DNA from: Apostichopus japonicus
Lineage: Eukaryota; Echinodermata; Holothuroidea; Aspidochirotida; Stichopodidae
Assembly (NCBI RefSeq): GCF_037975245.1
Contig: NC_092563.1
Coordinates: 7,809,501 to 7,873,500, forward strand
Reading direction: 5' to 3'
Length of the DNA: 64,000 nucleotides
The position numbers and the translations under genes were made by a program. Below are positions 33,561 through 46,489 of this stretch, piece after piece. The notes under the pieces are model-generated. The model saw only the letters and a list, made by a program, of their open reading frames with translations, had not been told where the DNA came from and searched no databases. The stretch's first letter is position 1. The number at the start of each line of letters is the position of its first letter.

Positions 33561-34112
33561 GAGCTTTAGGTAAACTCACTGAATAACATTCGTTTGATGT
33601 GAGAAGCTGGATCGCACTTTTAGTAATGGCTTTTGTAGGGTTGGTTAACTTGTATAAAATATGAAACGCTGAGAGAGGCTTTAACAATTGATGCATTCCG
33701 GCTAAATGTGATTTGTGATTGACCTTGTGACAAACTGGAAGTGATATATATCTGTCATGGGAATGTCCCTTTAACACATGCATAACTAGATACACGCCAT
33801 TCATTCATATACATTTTTTGAAACTGATCCAAAAAATTTCAAACAATTCCTATTAGTATATTACATTTTATAGGATTAGGAGACTTAAAAACTACAATCG
33901 TCACTACTTGATGGGATATTATAATGTTGAGGGCAGGGATAAAATTATACTAGTTCTCGTATGTGGTCGTACAGTGTCATATGGGAAATAAATTGGGTTT
34001 TTTTAAAAAGGGACTATAACATTAGGCTACAGGTATGTCTAGGATGCTTACTGAGATATGATATTGTAACAAGGGTACTTTTTAAGGGATGTTATATTTC
34101 AGCATGGTATAA

Positions 34113-35532
34113 CAGGTGCGTATCCAGGGGGGGGGGCGTTGGGGGCGCGCGCCCCCCGGGTAAGAAAAAGAGGAGGGAAAAAAAGAGGGAAAAAAGGGGG
34201 AAAAGAGGGGGGAAAGAGGAGGAGAAGAGGAAGGAAAGGAAAAGAAAAAGAAGAAAGAGAGAAAAAGGAGGGAGTAAAAGGAAAACGCCAAGACACCGGG
34301 AAGAGAAAGAGGAACAGTGACATCATTACAGCGCTGATCCCTTTCATATACACATGGCAGCCAGCGACGGATCAATGATTTCGGAAGGGGCGTGCGCCTC
34401 ACCCTCCTCTTACACCGACAACTCCATTTTTGACGTTTCCATTTTCCCTCTCTCACTAATGTATCTATATATCATACTATATATGGTGTATCATAACGCG
34501 TGTGATATCGCTAGTAATTTCTAAATAGAAAATGCTTAGATGCAACTTACAAGGCCTGGGAAGTACAATTTCCAGCGATCTGGGAGGCATTTTAGGCCAA
34601 AATTTTCTTGTACGCTTCGCGCCAACTCAGGGTGGCGCTACGCTTAGATAGTTTGCCTACAAGCCCCTCCCTTGGCAAATTCCTCGCTACGCGCCTGTTC
34701 GAATTTTTAAAGCAAACAGCAGATATCACATCATATCAATGAGCATGAAAATGACGTTGCAGGATGAACAGCCTCAAAAACTGTCTATGTTTTAAGTCAT
34801 GGGCCTAGCACCAAAATTTGATTTGGGGGCTGTAACGACTTGCCCGAAAAAAATAACCAAACAATTTCGCGCGCTCTGCGCGCGTTCAACTTGGTAATCT
34901 CAATATCATTAACCAAGCATCGGTTATTATATCGCATGCCATCGTGTACCGTACGGTCGGTGAAAGTTGCGCAGTATGCCGCGGGATGCTACTGTAAACA
35001 ACGAAATGTCTTATGTAGATGGAGAAAAAGCATGGAGGTCCAATTATGTCAAAACTGTCTTTTACATTAGTAATGTCGAATTAGGGGCTGCATAGATGAA
35101 TTTTGTGCAACATTATGGGTATGTTTTGAAGTGAGTTTATTCACGAGAAATGTGAATTTTCAAATTCAGAACGAATAATGGGCTTAAAACCTTGAAAAGT
35201 GGGGCTGACTGGTATTGTGGGCCGCAACGTATAATCACCTACAAAAGCAATGATCCACAGGACATGCGATGAGGTCGAACATGATGTGTGACTGGTGACA
35301 ATCTTCAAAAAGGTTATGAATGGAAAAAAAAAACTATTGGGAAATACTTGATTCTCAGGCAAAAAGTGTACATCTGGTTGGTCATTTTCAAGCCCGAGAA
35401 GTGCCATTTCCGGTGATCTGGGGGGTATCAAAACCAGAAATTTTCTTGTACGCTGCGCGCCAACCGATGGTGGCGCTCCGCTTAGATAGTAATTCGCGCC
35501 CCCCGGGTTAGAAAATCCTGGATACGCCACTG
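34113..35532 (+). mobile_element. Element E, copy 3 (internal deletion)
   Basis: At 34,500-34,505 the CGTGTG repeat is joined directly to GATATCGCTAG, removing the ~150 bp that contain the C-run in other copies. Both termini are present. Confidence 0.75.
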
Positions 35533-36142
35533 TATATAGAAAAATACATTTAAAGTTTTAAAAAATGGTACACGACATGCTGGGGTGAAATAGACTGTGA
35601 TCTTTTTTCCTTCATAATTGACCCCCTAAGCAAACATACAATTTTCAATGCTTTCAATTGAAGCCTTTACCAATGTATAATAAGGTTCATAGGTGCAATA
35701 TCTCGCTTCAATGACTATGAGTTAACAGCCGAATTGACTGAAGGAACAATACCAGAGTAAAATCCGCTTCTTTGTTAAGATTTGGTTTAATTACAATTTT
35801 GGTTTTGACTTTTTCCTTTAAAAGAGTTCAAACATATGTCATAGAGCTTTTTTTTTTGCAATTAGGCTAAATCTATGAAATCAATGAACTATCCCCCATG
35901 CTTTTTTCCATTAATTTTATTAATGATTTGGATTTGCCCAGCATAATAAAAGTAACTGGTCAACTGAATGATAAATGACTTTCATGTCTTTTCACTGTAT
36001 ATAGTCAGGATGCTGAGTCAAGATTTATCATCACACGGAATAAGACCCTACCAAATAATAAGACTCTAAAGAGTTTACAGTGACATAGCAAATAAGATAT
36101 ACGTAGACAGCTTTGATTCTTGTAACAGACTCGTACATATAT

Positions 36143-37710
36143 CAGGTGCGTATCCAGGGGGGGGGGGCGTTGGGGGCGCGCGCCCAACGGGTAAGAAAAA
36201 GAGGAGGGAAAAAAAGAGGGAAAAAAGGGGGAAAAGAGGGGAAAGAGGAGGAGAAGAGGAAGGAAAGGAAAAGAAAAAGAAGAAAGAGAGAAAAAGGAGG
36301 GAGTAAAAGGAAAACGCCAAGACACCGGGAAGAGAAAGAGGAACAGTGACATCATTACAGCGCTGATCCCTTTCATATACACATGGCAGCCAGCGACGGA
36401 TCAATGATTTCGGAAGGGGCGTGCGCCTCACCCTCCTCTTACACCGACAACTCCATTTTTGACGTTTCCATTTTCCCTCTCTCACTAATGTATCTATATA
36501 TCATACTATATATGGTGTATCATAACGCGTGTGTGTGTATATACGCCTTAAACAATTGTAGAATTGTGCTATGAAACCGACTGTGGCTGGTCTCGAACGC
36601 GACCGTGTCGTCGGTGAACATGACGCATTTCGGGAAGAGGGCGACCGCCCCCCCCCCCCCTTGAGCATATTTTTTTTTATGATATCGCTAGTAATTTCTA
36701 AATAGAAAATGCTTAGATGCAACTTACAAGGCCTGGGAAGTACAATTTCCAGCGATCTGGGAGGCATTTTAGGCCAAAATTTTCTTGTACGCTTCGCGCC
36801 AACTCAGGGTGGCGCTACGCTTAGATAGTTTGCCTACAAGCCCCTCCCTTGGCAAATTCCTCGCTACGCGCCTGTTCGAATTTTTAAAGCAAACAGCAGA
36901 TATCACATCATATCAATGAGCATGAAAATGACGTTGCAGGATGAACAGCCTCAAAAACTGTCTATGTGTTAAGTCATGGGCCTAGCACCAAAATTTGATT
37001 TGGGGGCTGTAACGACTTGCCCGAAAAAAATAACCAAACAATTTCGCGCGCTCTGCGCGCGTTCAACTTGGTAATCTCAATATCATTAACCAAGCATCGG
37101 TTATTATATCGCATGCCATCGTGTACCGTACGGTCGGTGAAAGTTGCGCAGTATGCCGCGGGATGCTACTGTAAACAACGAAATGTCTTATGTAGATGGA
37201 GAAAAAGCATGGAGGTCCAATTATGTCAAAACTGTCTTTTACATTAGTAATGTCGAATTAGGGGCTGCATAGATAAATTTTGTGCAACATTATGGGTATG
37301 TTTTGAAGTGAGTTTATTCACGAGAAATGTGAATTTTCAAATTCAGAACGAATAATGGGCTTAAAACCTTGAAAAGTGGGGCTGACTGGTATTGTGGGCC
37401 GCAACGTATAATCACCTACAAAAGCAATGATCCACAGGACATGCGATGAGGTCGAACATGATGTGTGACTGGTGACAATCTTCAAAAAGGTTATGAATGG
37501 AAAAAAAAAAACTATTGGGAAATACTTGATTCTCAGGCAAAAAGTGTACATCTGGTTGGTCATTTTCAAGCCCGAGAAGTGCCATTTCCGGTGATCTGGG
37601 GGGTATCAAAACCAGAAATTTTCTTGTACGCTGCGCGCCAACCGATGGTGGCGCTCCGCTTAGATAGTAATTCGCGCCCCCCGGGTTAGAAAATCCTGGA
37701 TACGCCACTG
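36143..37710 (+). mobile_element. Element E, copy 4
   Basis: Full length. The purine tract is slightly shortened near 36,238 and the terminal GC hairpin is altered (CGCGCGCCCAACGGG). Confidence 0.75.
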
Positions 37711-38320
37711 TATATAGAAAAATACATTTAAAGTTTTAAAAAATGGTACACGACATGCTGGGGTGAAATAGACTGTGATCTTTTTTCCTTCATAATTGAC
37801 CCCCTAAGCAAACATACAATTTTCAATGCTTTCAATTGAAGCCTTTACCAATGTATAATAAGGTTCATAGGTGCAATATCTCGCTTCAATGACTATGAGT
37901 TAACAGCCGAATTGACTGAAGGAACAATACCAGAGTAAAATCCGCTTCTTTGTTAAGATTTGGTTTAATTACAATTTTGGTTTTGACTTTTTCCTTTAAA
38001 AGAGTTCAAACATATGTCATAGAGCTTTTTTTTTTGCAATTAGGCTAAATCTATGAAATCAATGAACTATCCCCCATGCTTTTTTCCATTAATTTTGTTA
38101 ATGATTTGGATTTGCCCAGCATAATAAAAGTAACTGGTCAACTGAATGATAAATGACTTTCATGTCTTTTCACTGTATATAGTCAGGATGCTGAGTCAAG
38201 ATTTATCATCACACGGAATAAGACCCTACCAAATAATAAGACTCTAAAGAGTTTACAGTGACATAGCAAATAAGATATACGTAGACAGCTTTGATTCTTG
38301 TAACAGACTCGTACATATAT

Positions 38321-39886
38321 CAGGTGCGTATCCAGGGGGGGGCGTTGGAGGCGCGCGCCCCCCGGGTAAGAAAAAGAGGAGGGAAAAAAAGAGGGAAAAA
38401 AGGGGGAAAAGAGGGGGGAAAGAGGAGGAGAAGAGGAAGGAAAGGAAAAGAAAAAGAAGAAAGAGAGAAAAAGGAGGGAGTAAAAGGAAAACGCCAAGAC
38501 ACCGGGAAGAGAAAGAGGAACAGTGACATCATTACAGCGCTGATCCCTTTCATATACACATGGCAGCCAGCGACGGATCAATGATTTCGGAAGGGGCGTG
38601 CGCCTCACCCTCCTCTTACACCGACAACTCCATTTTTGACGTTTCCATTTTCCCTCTCTCACTAATGTATCTATATATCATACTATATATGGTGTATCAT
38701 AACGCGTGTGTGTGTATATACGCCTTAAACAATTGTAGAATTGTGCTATGAAACCGACTGTGGCTGGTCTCGAACTCGACCGTGTCGTCGGTGAACATGA
38801 CGCATTTCGGGAAGAGGGCGACCGCCCCCCCCCCCCCTTGAGCATATTTTTTTTTATGATATCGCTAGTAATTTCTAAATAGAAAATGCTTAGATGCAAC
38901 TTACAAGGCCTGGGAAGTACAATTTCCAGCGATCTGGGAGGCATTTTAGGCCAAAATTTTCTTGTACGCTTCGCGCCAACTCAGGGTGGCGCTACGCTTA
39001 GATAGTTTGCCTACAAGCCCCTCCCTTGGCAAATTCCTCGCTACGCGCCTGTTCGAATTTTTAAAGCAAACAGCAGATATCACATCATATCAATGAGCAT
39101 GAAAATGACGTTGCAGGATGAACAGCCTCAAAAACTGTCTATGTGTTAAGTCATGGGCCTAGCACCAAAATTTGATTTGGGGGCTGTAACGACTTGCCCG
39201 AAAAAAATAACCAAACAATTTCGCGCGCTCTGCGCGCGTTCAACTTGGTAATCTCAATATCATTAACCAAGCATCGGTTATTATATCGCATGCCATCGTG
39301 TACCGTACGGTCGGTGAAAGTTGCGCAGTATGCCGCGGGATGCTACTGTAAACAACGAAATGTCTTATGTAGATGGAGAAAAAGCATGGAGGTCCAATTA
39401 TGTCAAAACTGTCTTTTACATTAGTAATGTCGAATTAGGGGCTGCATAGATGAATTTTGTGCAACATTATGGGTATGTTTTGAAGTGAGTTTATTCACGA
39501 GAAATGTGAATTTTCAAATTCAGAACGAATAATGGGCTTAAAACCTTGAAAAGTGGGGCTGACTGGTATTGTGGGCCGCAACGTATAATCACCTACAAAA
39601 GCAATGATCCACAGGACATGCGATGAGGTCGAACATGATGTGTGACTGGTGACAATCTTCAAAGAGGTTATGAATGGAAAAAAAAAACTATTGGGAAATA
39701 CTTGATTCTCAGGCAAAAAGTGTACATCTGGTTGGTCATTTTCAAGCCCGAGAAGTGCCATTTCCGGTGATCTGGGGGGTATCAAAACCAGAAATTTTCT
39801 TGTACGCTGCGCGCCAACCGATGGTGGCGCTCCGCTTAGATAGTAATTCGCGCCCCCCGGGTTAGAAAATCCTGGATACGCCACTG
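38321..39886 (+). mobile_element. Element E, copy 5
   Basis: Full length and almost the same as copy 2, including the GGCGTTGGAGGCG variant near the left end. Copies 2 and 5 may therefore share a recent source. Confidence 0.75.
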
Positions 39887-39893
39887 TATAACA

Positions 39894-40759
39894 TTGTAAC
39901 GCAACTATACATACTCATGCGGTTTCGCTGAGAGATTTACACCCTTTGAGACCCTAACCTTTGAGACAACATATTCTGCACCCCCCCCCCCCTCCACCAC
40001 CTTCATGAAGTTTTGCAGATATACCTAAAGAAAGTTGGTATGTCTTGTCTGGCAGTGTTCACAGATGATCATCAATATTACGGACCCACTTGGCATTGTG
40101 GGATCCCTGGGCACTTGCTCCAACTGTATAAATGGTATGTGAAGCACTGTGCAGTGGCAATGATGGAAAGAGACAAAAAAGAACATCCTTTTCAGCTCTA
40201 TTGCTGTAACAGAGTGCACTAACACTGGCTTTCATGGGTCAATACGGCAGGGCGGGGGGGAGGGGGTGGGCGGTGCGGAATGTCCACCACCTCTATCTTC
40301 AGTCGGGTGATGTTTTTTATATATGCAGTCGGTGGAAGAGGTAGACTTATATTCCGGGCTCCGGACGCCCTTAGGCGCGTATCCAAAGGTGTTGGGGTGT
40401 ACTCCACTATTTCAACCTCACAGAAATAAACAGAAATATATTTAACAGCAGGGTAAATGTATTGGAACTAAAACACATATTAGATGTTGATGTGTTTTGG
40501 ATGGAGACGAGTTTGAAACGCGACTATATACTTCGACGTACGGTCGTACAGTGATACAGTTATGTTGGAGCAAAATAAACTGAGTATTGAGCTTCTTATA
40601 TTTGTACGATGGTTGACGACGGGGTGAAGGGGGGGGGGGACGGGGTGGGAGTGGGGGTTAAGGGAATGCAGGTGTACTTTATATCACATGAATATTTAGA
40701 AAGGGACAAAACTGAAACGTAATTACACTGCTATACGGTTTCATGCATAGTGGTATATG
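39894..40759. other. Intergenic between hAT array and right arm
   Basis: C-run near 39,980 and G-runs near 40,252 and 40,628. TAGGCGCGTATCCA near 40,373 looks like an old E-type terminus. A 69-codon plus frame at 40,013 has no recognisable domain. Confidence 0.35.
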
Positions 40760-42653
40760 GCTAATGATATTTCCTGCTTTTAGTTAAATGTTATTTTCGG
40801 GGTACTCAAAGGGGGGGGGGGGGAGTCGGGGGAGCGATCGCTCCCATTGCTCCCCCTGGCTACGTCTCTGGCTGTGTATGTTGTGGGTGCACTGAGCTGT
40901 GGGTCAGAGGTCGGGTCAATTAGGTCATGAAAGTTCAATGAAAGTAGTCTTCGTTTATTGTTGAGACTTGTGTTGAAGCATATAGCATACTTATTAAAAT
41001 GAATCACAGATCATTCGAGCGCATTTCAAAGACGTATCCATGTGGTTTATGGTCGTATATTTGCTTCAAGTTCTCGTGTCGGAGAAGGACTTGACAAAAG
41101 ACAAACGGGATGGTAGATCCAGCGTTAATAACACAACAGAGAGTAAACAAGGGGTATTGAAACTTACATATTTATTTGAACGTTCCAGGATGGAGTTGTA
41201 TAATGCGCTTATTATATGTAATGCAACTCTTATACCAGATTTGCTTTATTAAAATATGAATGAAGGAATACATAATCCACAAGCCTGCATCTGTAACTCT
41301 TCTGGATGTTGGGTGACAGAGCTAAATAGATACCTGCTTTCACAACCGCATCAAAATGTATGGCATAAATGTGTTTTAACTATACATTCAAATTGATGTT
41401 CGATCCTAAATTTCGATAATTCTAATTTAACGTCCTGTTAGAAAGAGAAATTATAAACACAAAGGTATTTCTGTGTATGTATATTCTTATGAAACATTAG
41501 CATAATGTTAAAAATAAACCTATTTTATATTCCCGGCACGTTTCAACGTTATGTAACAAGCAATATTGATGATATACACATACACTCTGTTAAACTTGTA
41601 AACTTGTATCCGAGCTAACAATTGATTTACATTGATAATAATGTAATAAAAGCAAATCGTCTTGTCATCTTTTGTTATGAATTAATTTACTGTTATGAGT
41701 ATGTATATAAAGAAAATATAATAACACGAAGAACAATCACCGATGTAAATTTCAAGAGAAAGCGTATTCAACCATTATATTTAAGATATATGTAATAGAC
41801 AAACATCTTTGTGATTAACCAAATATTTAAGGGTCAACTTGGTCCATTTGGAAGATATTGGGATTTTGTCGATGCAGATGATGTCATGAAGTGTGACTAG
41901 GGGGGTTACGTTTCAGTTTGTTGCTGACCCATTCGTTTTAACTGAAAGTAACTTGGCAATGAAAATCATTAAAAGAAAATATATATATATATACAAGCAA
42001 ATTTTTCTATATCACATTCTTTTCAAATCTTCTTCAGTTTGTGTCTGAGGGAACATATAAAGTATGGTAGCCCCCATGGAATACCTTATAATTTGTTAGG
42101 CTACAAGAGGACTTTGCACACCATATGTATTGTAAGATGTAGGCTAATGATGCTGGTTGGGTTTGCCTATTCACATAAAAGTACCGCATATTGATATGTA
42201 ACCATTATCAAAGTAATGAGAGTGTGTGTTCGGGTGATTGGAGGACTTGCATTATAAATGATCTAGTACTCGAACGGACAAATATCTCGTCGCTAAACGA
42301 CGTTGATGATAGGTCGCTCTTAGCAATTGTTCTCTCCAATATACTGATCTAGTACCATATTCGAAACTTTCACTTCACCTCCACCCCCCCCCCCCCCTCC
42401 CCTCGCCTCTACACATTAAACAATATATATGCAAATATATCTTCATTGTTATAACAGAAAATATAAACCTTTTATGGTTTGCTCTTCTTTCTTTTTATTA
42501 TAGGTGCAGGAAGCTGATGAGAACTCTTGTAACCCCCCGCCCCCCCCCCCCGCCCCTTTCCTCTCCTTACAAAATCAGTTTTTAACCTGACATGCAAGTC
42601 TCACCCACATGTCTATCTCTGTAAGTCCCTCTTCTTCTAATCCTTATCTGGTT
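40760..42653 (-). other. 3' flank of right receptor gene
   Basis: Matches 14,204-15,490 in inverted orientation, apart from a private insertion at about 42,040-42,560 that includes two C-runs and AT-rich sequence. No gene is seen. The insertion shows no clear terminal repeats. Confidence 0.5.
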
Positions 42654-45600
42654 CTATTCGAGACTTAAGTATTGTGGGTCTGTGTAATCATTCATACCAT
42701 CATATTTTGGAGACAGATAAGGGTCCTCATCTGGAGAAATCTTTCTGTCATAATGACCAAGATGTTCTGGTGGAAGTTTAACCGTTGCAAGGTGGAAGTC
42801 CTCACTACCTACCCTCCGGCCCAGATCACCACTTGCAGCTATATCGTCGTAGTTAGGTGGTGGTAGATCGTCGTTAGGTCTGCGTTTTGACCTTCTCCTC
42901 CTTCCTACTATGCATATGCAGGCAACCATCAACACGACGAATACAATGCAAGCTCCTAAAGCAAGACCCGACCACAAAAATAACACATATGTATCTCTCT
43001 TCGGATCAGGTGGGGTTGTTGTCAACTCACTAGATTGTGAGTGGACAGGGAGGCATACCCCGTCTGGAAGATGTTCAATGGGTTGTCCTATGTAACTTGA
43101 TCTGCTACCGTTTTCACATTTAACATCATCCAGATTTAGGTATAAGAAATTCCCATGAAAATCTTCTGACAATGTATCAAACAGAGGTCCCCGAACAAAG
43201 GATGGGTGTTTCGTAAGCCAAGTTCGAAGGCCACATATTCTATCATCACAGCGCCATGGGTTATTTAACAAAATTACCCAGTTATTCAACAATGGTGAGA
43301 ATATGCCATCTTCGATGTTTCCAAGGTTGTTCCCTTGAAGTTGTAAAAATCTCAAGTGTCTTAAGCTTTGGAATGTGTCCTTCTGCATGTAAGATATTTT
43401 GTTGAAACTAAGATCTAATGACTTTAAGTGGGTGCTATAAAACCCATCAAAAGCATCCCCCATGAGACTTGTGATATTATTCCTGGCAAGCGATATACTA
43501 TACGGTCGCAAACCCGAAAACATTCGGTCTTGCAATACTTCGATTTGATTGTTAGATACGTCAAGGACTTTCATATCGCTGCTCCCCTCAAATATTCTTG
43601 CGGGAATAGTCTTAAAGTTATTGTTACTGCTATCAAAGACGACCAATTTTGATAGGGGCTCAATTCCAAGTGCATCAAAGCTATCTAGAGCATTGTGAGA
43701 AATGTTCAGTCTAATTAAATTCGTAAGCAGTTGGAAACTTTTATCTTCGACGAAGTTTAATGAGTTGTTGGAGATGTCAAGAAATTGAAGAAGCTTTGAG
43801 TGAGCAAAATCAGATTTCAGTATCGTTACAAGCTTAGTATCTGATAATGAAAGGGTACTTATCCAGGGCTGATTGAGCAATATATTTGATGGAACAACAT
43901 GGAGTGGATTTCCATCCAGAAAAAGTTGATGTATTCTGTCTATGGCTGAGAAAACCTGATCAGATAATGTTGATATTTTATTGTATGACAAATCGACTAT
44001 TCTCAGGCTTGGATTCCCATCAAATGTACCACTGGATAATTGAACTAGGCTGTTGTGCGCAGCTTTGAAGGTGTATAACTTGGGCATTTTGCCAAGCAAT
44101 TCCATATCTAAGACTTGCAGTTTGTTGTATGAGATATCAAACTCAAAGATTCTTATCATCTCATCGAAAGAGGATGAAGATACACTAGTAATTTGGTTAT
44201 GGTGAAGAACCAGTCTACCAGTATTGGGATCAAATATTGGCGCAATCGGGAGAGAGGTAATCTTATTGTAAGAAAGATCGATATTAGGAAATCGTCCTAC
44301 TTCAACAAAGCTGCTCCTTCCAATCTCAACAATTTCGTTATGTGTTAAACTCACCCGTCCCAGTGAACCTAAGTTGACAAAGGTTTGATTGCTTATACCA
44401 GTAAGTTTATTGTAGTCCAGCAAGAGTGACGTTAACATGTCCACATTGGCCAGAGAGAGGTTGGTAACTTTGTTGAAAGACAAATCAAGACTAAATCTTT
44501 CGGATTTAATACCAATTCGACTGGAATTGACTTGTAAAATTTCATTTCTGGACAAGTCGATCCCTTTAACTCGTTGGGCATAACCTACACTAGAGGGAAT
44601 TTCGTTCAAGCCAACCTCTGTCATTACAATTTCTGTTACATTGTTCATTTCGACAAACTGTAAAGAGGAGAGCGCCTCAGAACAATTAACACACGAGGAG
44701 ATTTGAAGAACTTCTAAATTGGTGAAGGATTCGATTAATCCAGTGAATATCGAGGACATATTGATGTTCCCCAGAAGATGTACATTTTGGATGAACATGT
44801 TGAATTCAAACATTCTAAAATCGAGTTCGATAAGCCTGTTGTTGTTTAAGAGTACCTCGCGGAGATTACTCATCGTTTGGAAAGTAGTAACGTCGATAAA
44901 AGATATTAAGTTATCGGATAAATTGATTACCTCCAAACTATTCAATCCCCTAAACATTACAGCCGTCACAGTTTCGAGATTGTTGCCATTTAGACGTAGT
45001 ATTAATAACTTAGTTAGATGGTCAAATGAATTTGGTTCAATTGAATCTATGCCACAATTTGCGAGTTCTAGGGTGGTGAGGTTATGAGAATTACCTAGAG
45101 ACCGTAAGACACCTCTACGGAGTAATTCCACATTTGAGTGGTTTAGAGATAGTTCAGCCAAAGACGGTAAACCAACAAGAAAGTTCTGCTGTAGGTTGGA
45201 AAGAAAATTACCTTGTAGGTCTATCCTCTCTAACTTGTCAATAACAGATGCACTACTGGTGTTGACTTTCGTGAGACTGTTGTAAGATATGGTGAGATTC
45301 TGCAACTTTTTGAGTCTCTCTAAGTCTGGGAAGTTGATCTCCTCTATTTGGTTTAATTCAAAATCCAATTCTCTGATATTGATGAGATCTTGGTAAACAT
45401 CGCTGGATATGTTTCGGATATAATTAAATCCCAAGTTAACCTTTTCCAAGGATTGCACAGCTCTGAATGTACCAGGATGGATCAATTCAATGACGTTCTT
45501 GTGTAAATTTAAAACTTTTAGATTGTTAAGCCCGGAGAACATTGCAAACTCAAGTTCAGAGAGAGAATTCCTAGTAAGATCAAGTTCTTCTAACTTCTCT

Positions 45601-46487
45601 AAGGTTCTTAAAGCGCCAATAGTTATGACTTCAATTTTGTTGTCGGAGAGGTCCAATATGTTGAGGTTCCGTAAACCACCCAAAGCTTCAGGCGGTATAG
45701 ACTCTAGCTCGTTGCTGGAGACATCTAGTTCCTCAAGATAAGTTATATCGGTGAATGCCATCTCTGCGATATAGGATATGTAGTTGTTCCCGAGAAGCAA
45801 GGTCTTAAGTCTACTTTGTTGTCTGAAAATCTCATCATCGATCTCATACAATTCGTTGTATCTTAGATCCAATTCCGTGAGATTGGAAGGAAGTGGTAAT
45901 GCAGTTGACGCAATCTCCTCGATGAAGTTAGATCGGAGAGAAATAATTTCGAGATTTGCCAGAGACCGAAACATCATTGGGTGAAGCAATTCGATTAGAT
46001 TTGATCGAAGATTAATCTCTTTTATATTTGGTAGATGATCAAATGATCCAGGATCAATTCTATCAATAACGTTGTTTGAAACATCAAGCACTTCCAAGCT
46101 CCTCAGACCTGACAATAAATCGACTGTGATAGCTCGGAGATTATTAAATGGTAACCGCAATGTCTCTAATGTCTGAAGTTCTTCAAAGGTCGCGTCATTT
46201 ATCTGGAATATTCCATTCGAGGTTAAATCGATCAGCCTTAGATTGCCCAAATGTGATAAAGAATCTCTTTCAACATTCTGGATACCATTGAAACCCAAAT
46301 ATAGGCCTTCATAAGTATCAGGGATTTCTGATGGAATCTCAATAAGGCTAGCACCGAAACAGTACAGTGATACCCCTGTGCAAGAACATGCCTCAGGGCA
46401 CTGCCATGTTGCTTGAATAGGATTAAAGAGAAGCAATAACTGCACAGCTAACGAGAATATCACCACGCTTAGATACCCCGTCATCAT
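42654..46487 (-). CDS. Leucine-rich-repeat single-pass receptor, right copy
   Basis: 1,277 residues, single exon, ATG at 46,487, with AG at 46,489-46,488 just before it. The architecture equals the plus-strand copy: signal peptide, Cys-rich LRR N-cap, ~40 LRRs, LRR C-cap, one transmembrane helix, RRRRSKRR and a tail with PPPNY. I count about 70 substitutions and one 6-residue deletion against the left copy (~94% identity). Differences cluster in the N-cap and first repeats and near residues 900-970, while ~115 residues after that are identical. The deletion turns the tail YDDLRRTNSVNDYIDP into YDGMNDYTDP, removing the YDDL motif; the end is YLSLE instead of YLCLE. The frame is intact, so both copies are probably functional. 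Confidence 0.92.
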   Translation of the reverse strand: MMTGYLSVVIFSLAVQLLLLFNPIQATWQCPEACSCTGVSLYCFGASLIEIPSEIPDTYEGLYLGFNGIQNVERDSLSHLGNLRLIDLTSNGIFQINDATFEELQTLETLRLPFNNLRAITVDLLSGLRSLEVLDVSNNVIDRIDPGSFDHLPNIKEINLRSNLIELLHPMMFRSLANLEIISLRSNFIEEIASTALPLPSNLTELDLRYNELYEIDDEIFRQQSRLKTLLLGNNYISYIAEMAFTDITYLEELDVSSNELESIPPEALGGLRNLNILDLSDNKIEVITIGALRTLEKLEELDLTRNSLSELEFAMFSGLNNLKVLNLHKNVIELIHPGTFRAVQSLEKVNLGFNYIRNISSDVYQDLINIRELDFELNQIEEINFPDLERLKKLQNLTISYNSLTKVNTSSASVIDKLERIDLQGNFLSNLQQNFLVGLPSLAELSLNHSNVELLRRGVLRSLGNSHNLTTLELANCGIDSIEPNSFDHLTKLLILRLNGNNLETVTAVMFRGLNSLEVINLSDNLISFIDVTTFQTMSNLREVLLNNNRLIELDFRMFEFNMFIQNVHLLGNINMSSIFTGLIESFTNLEVLQISSCVNCSEALSSLQFVEMNNVTEIVMTEVGLNEIPSSVGYAQRVKGIDLSRNEILQVNSSRIGIKSERFSLDLSFNKVTNLSLANVDMLTSLLLDYNKLTGISNQTFVNLGSLGRVSLTHNEIVEIGRSSFVEVGRFPNIDLSYNKITSLPIAPIFDPNTGRLVLHHNQITSVSSSSFDEMIRIFEFDISYNKLQVLDMELLGKMPKLYTFKAAHNSLVQLSSGTFDGNPSLRIVDLSYNKISTLSDQVFSAIDRIHQLFLDGNPLHVVPSNILLNQPWISTLSLSDTKLVTILKSDFAHSKLLQFLDISNNSLNFVEDKSFQLLTNLIRLNISHNALDSFDALGIEPLSKLVVFDSSNNNFKTIPARIFEGSSDMKVLDVSNNQIEVLQDRMFSGLRPYSISLARNNITSLMGDAFDGFYSTHLKSLDLSFNKISYMQKDTFQSLRHLRFLQLQGNNLGNIEDGIFSPLLNNWVILLNNPWRCDDRICGLRTWLTKHPSFVRGPLFDTLSEDFHGNFLYLNLDDVKCENGSRSSYIGQPIEHLPDGVCLPVHSQSSELTTTPPDPKRDTYVLFLWSGLALGACIVFVVLMVACICIVGRRRRSKRRPNDDLPPPNYDDIAASGDLGRRVGSEDFHLATVKLPPEHLGHYDRKISPDEDPYLSPKYDGMNDYTDPQYLSLE

Positions 46488-46489
46488 CT

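Larger units (their letters stand above)
34113..39886. mobile_element. hAT-type composite array E-S-E-S-E (right)
   Basis: Three E copies (34,113-35,532; 36,143-37,710; 38,321-39,886) alternate with two 610-bp S spacers (35,533-36,142; 37,711-38,320). The first E lacks ~150 bp around 34,505. The whole 5.8-kb block is bordered by GTATAACA at 34,107-34,114 and 39,886-39,893, an 8-bp match of hAT length. If the element is taken to start at CAG and end at CTG, only TATAA is shared outside, so the exact boundary is uncertain. E and S copies match the left array at ~99% by eye. Confidence 0.75.
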
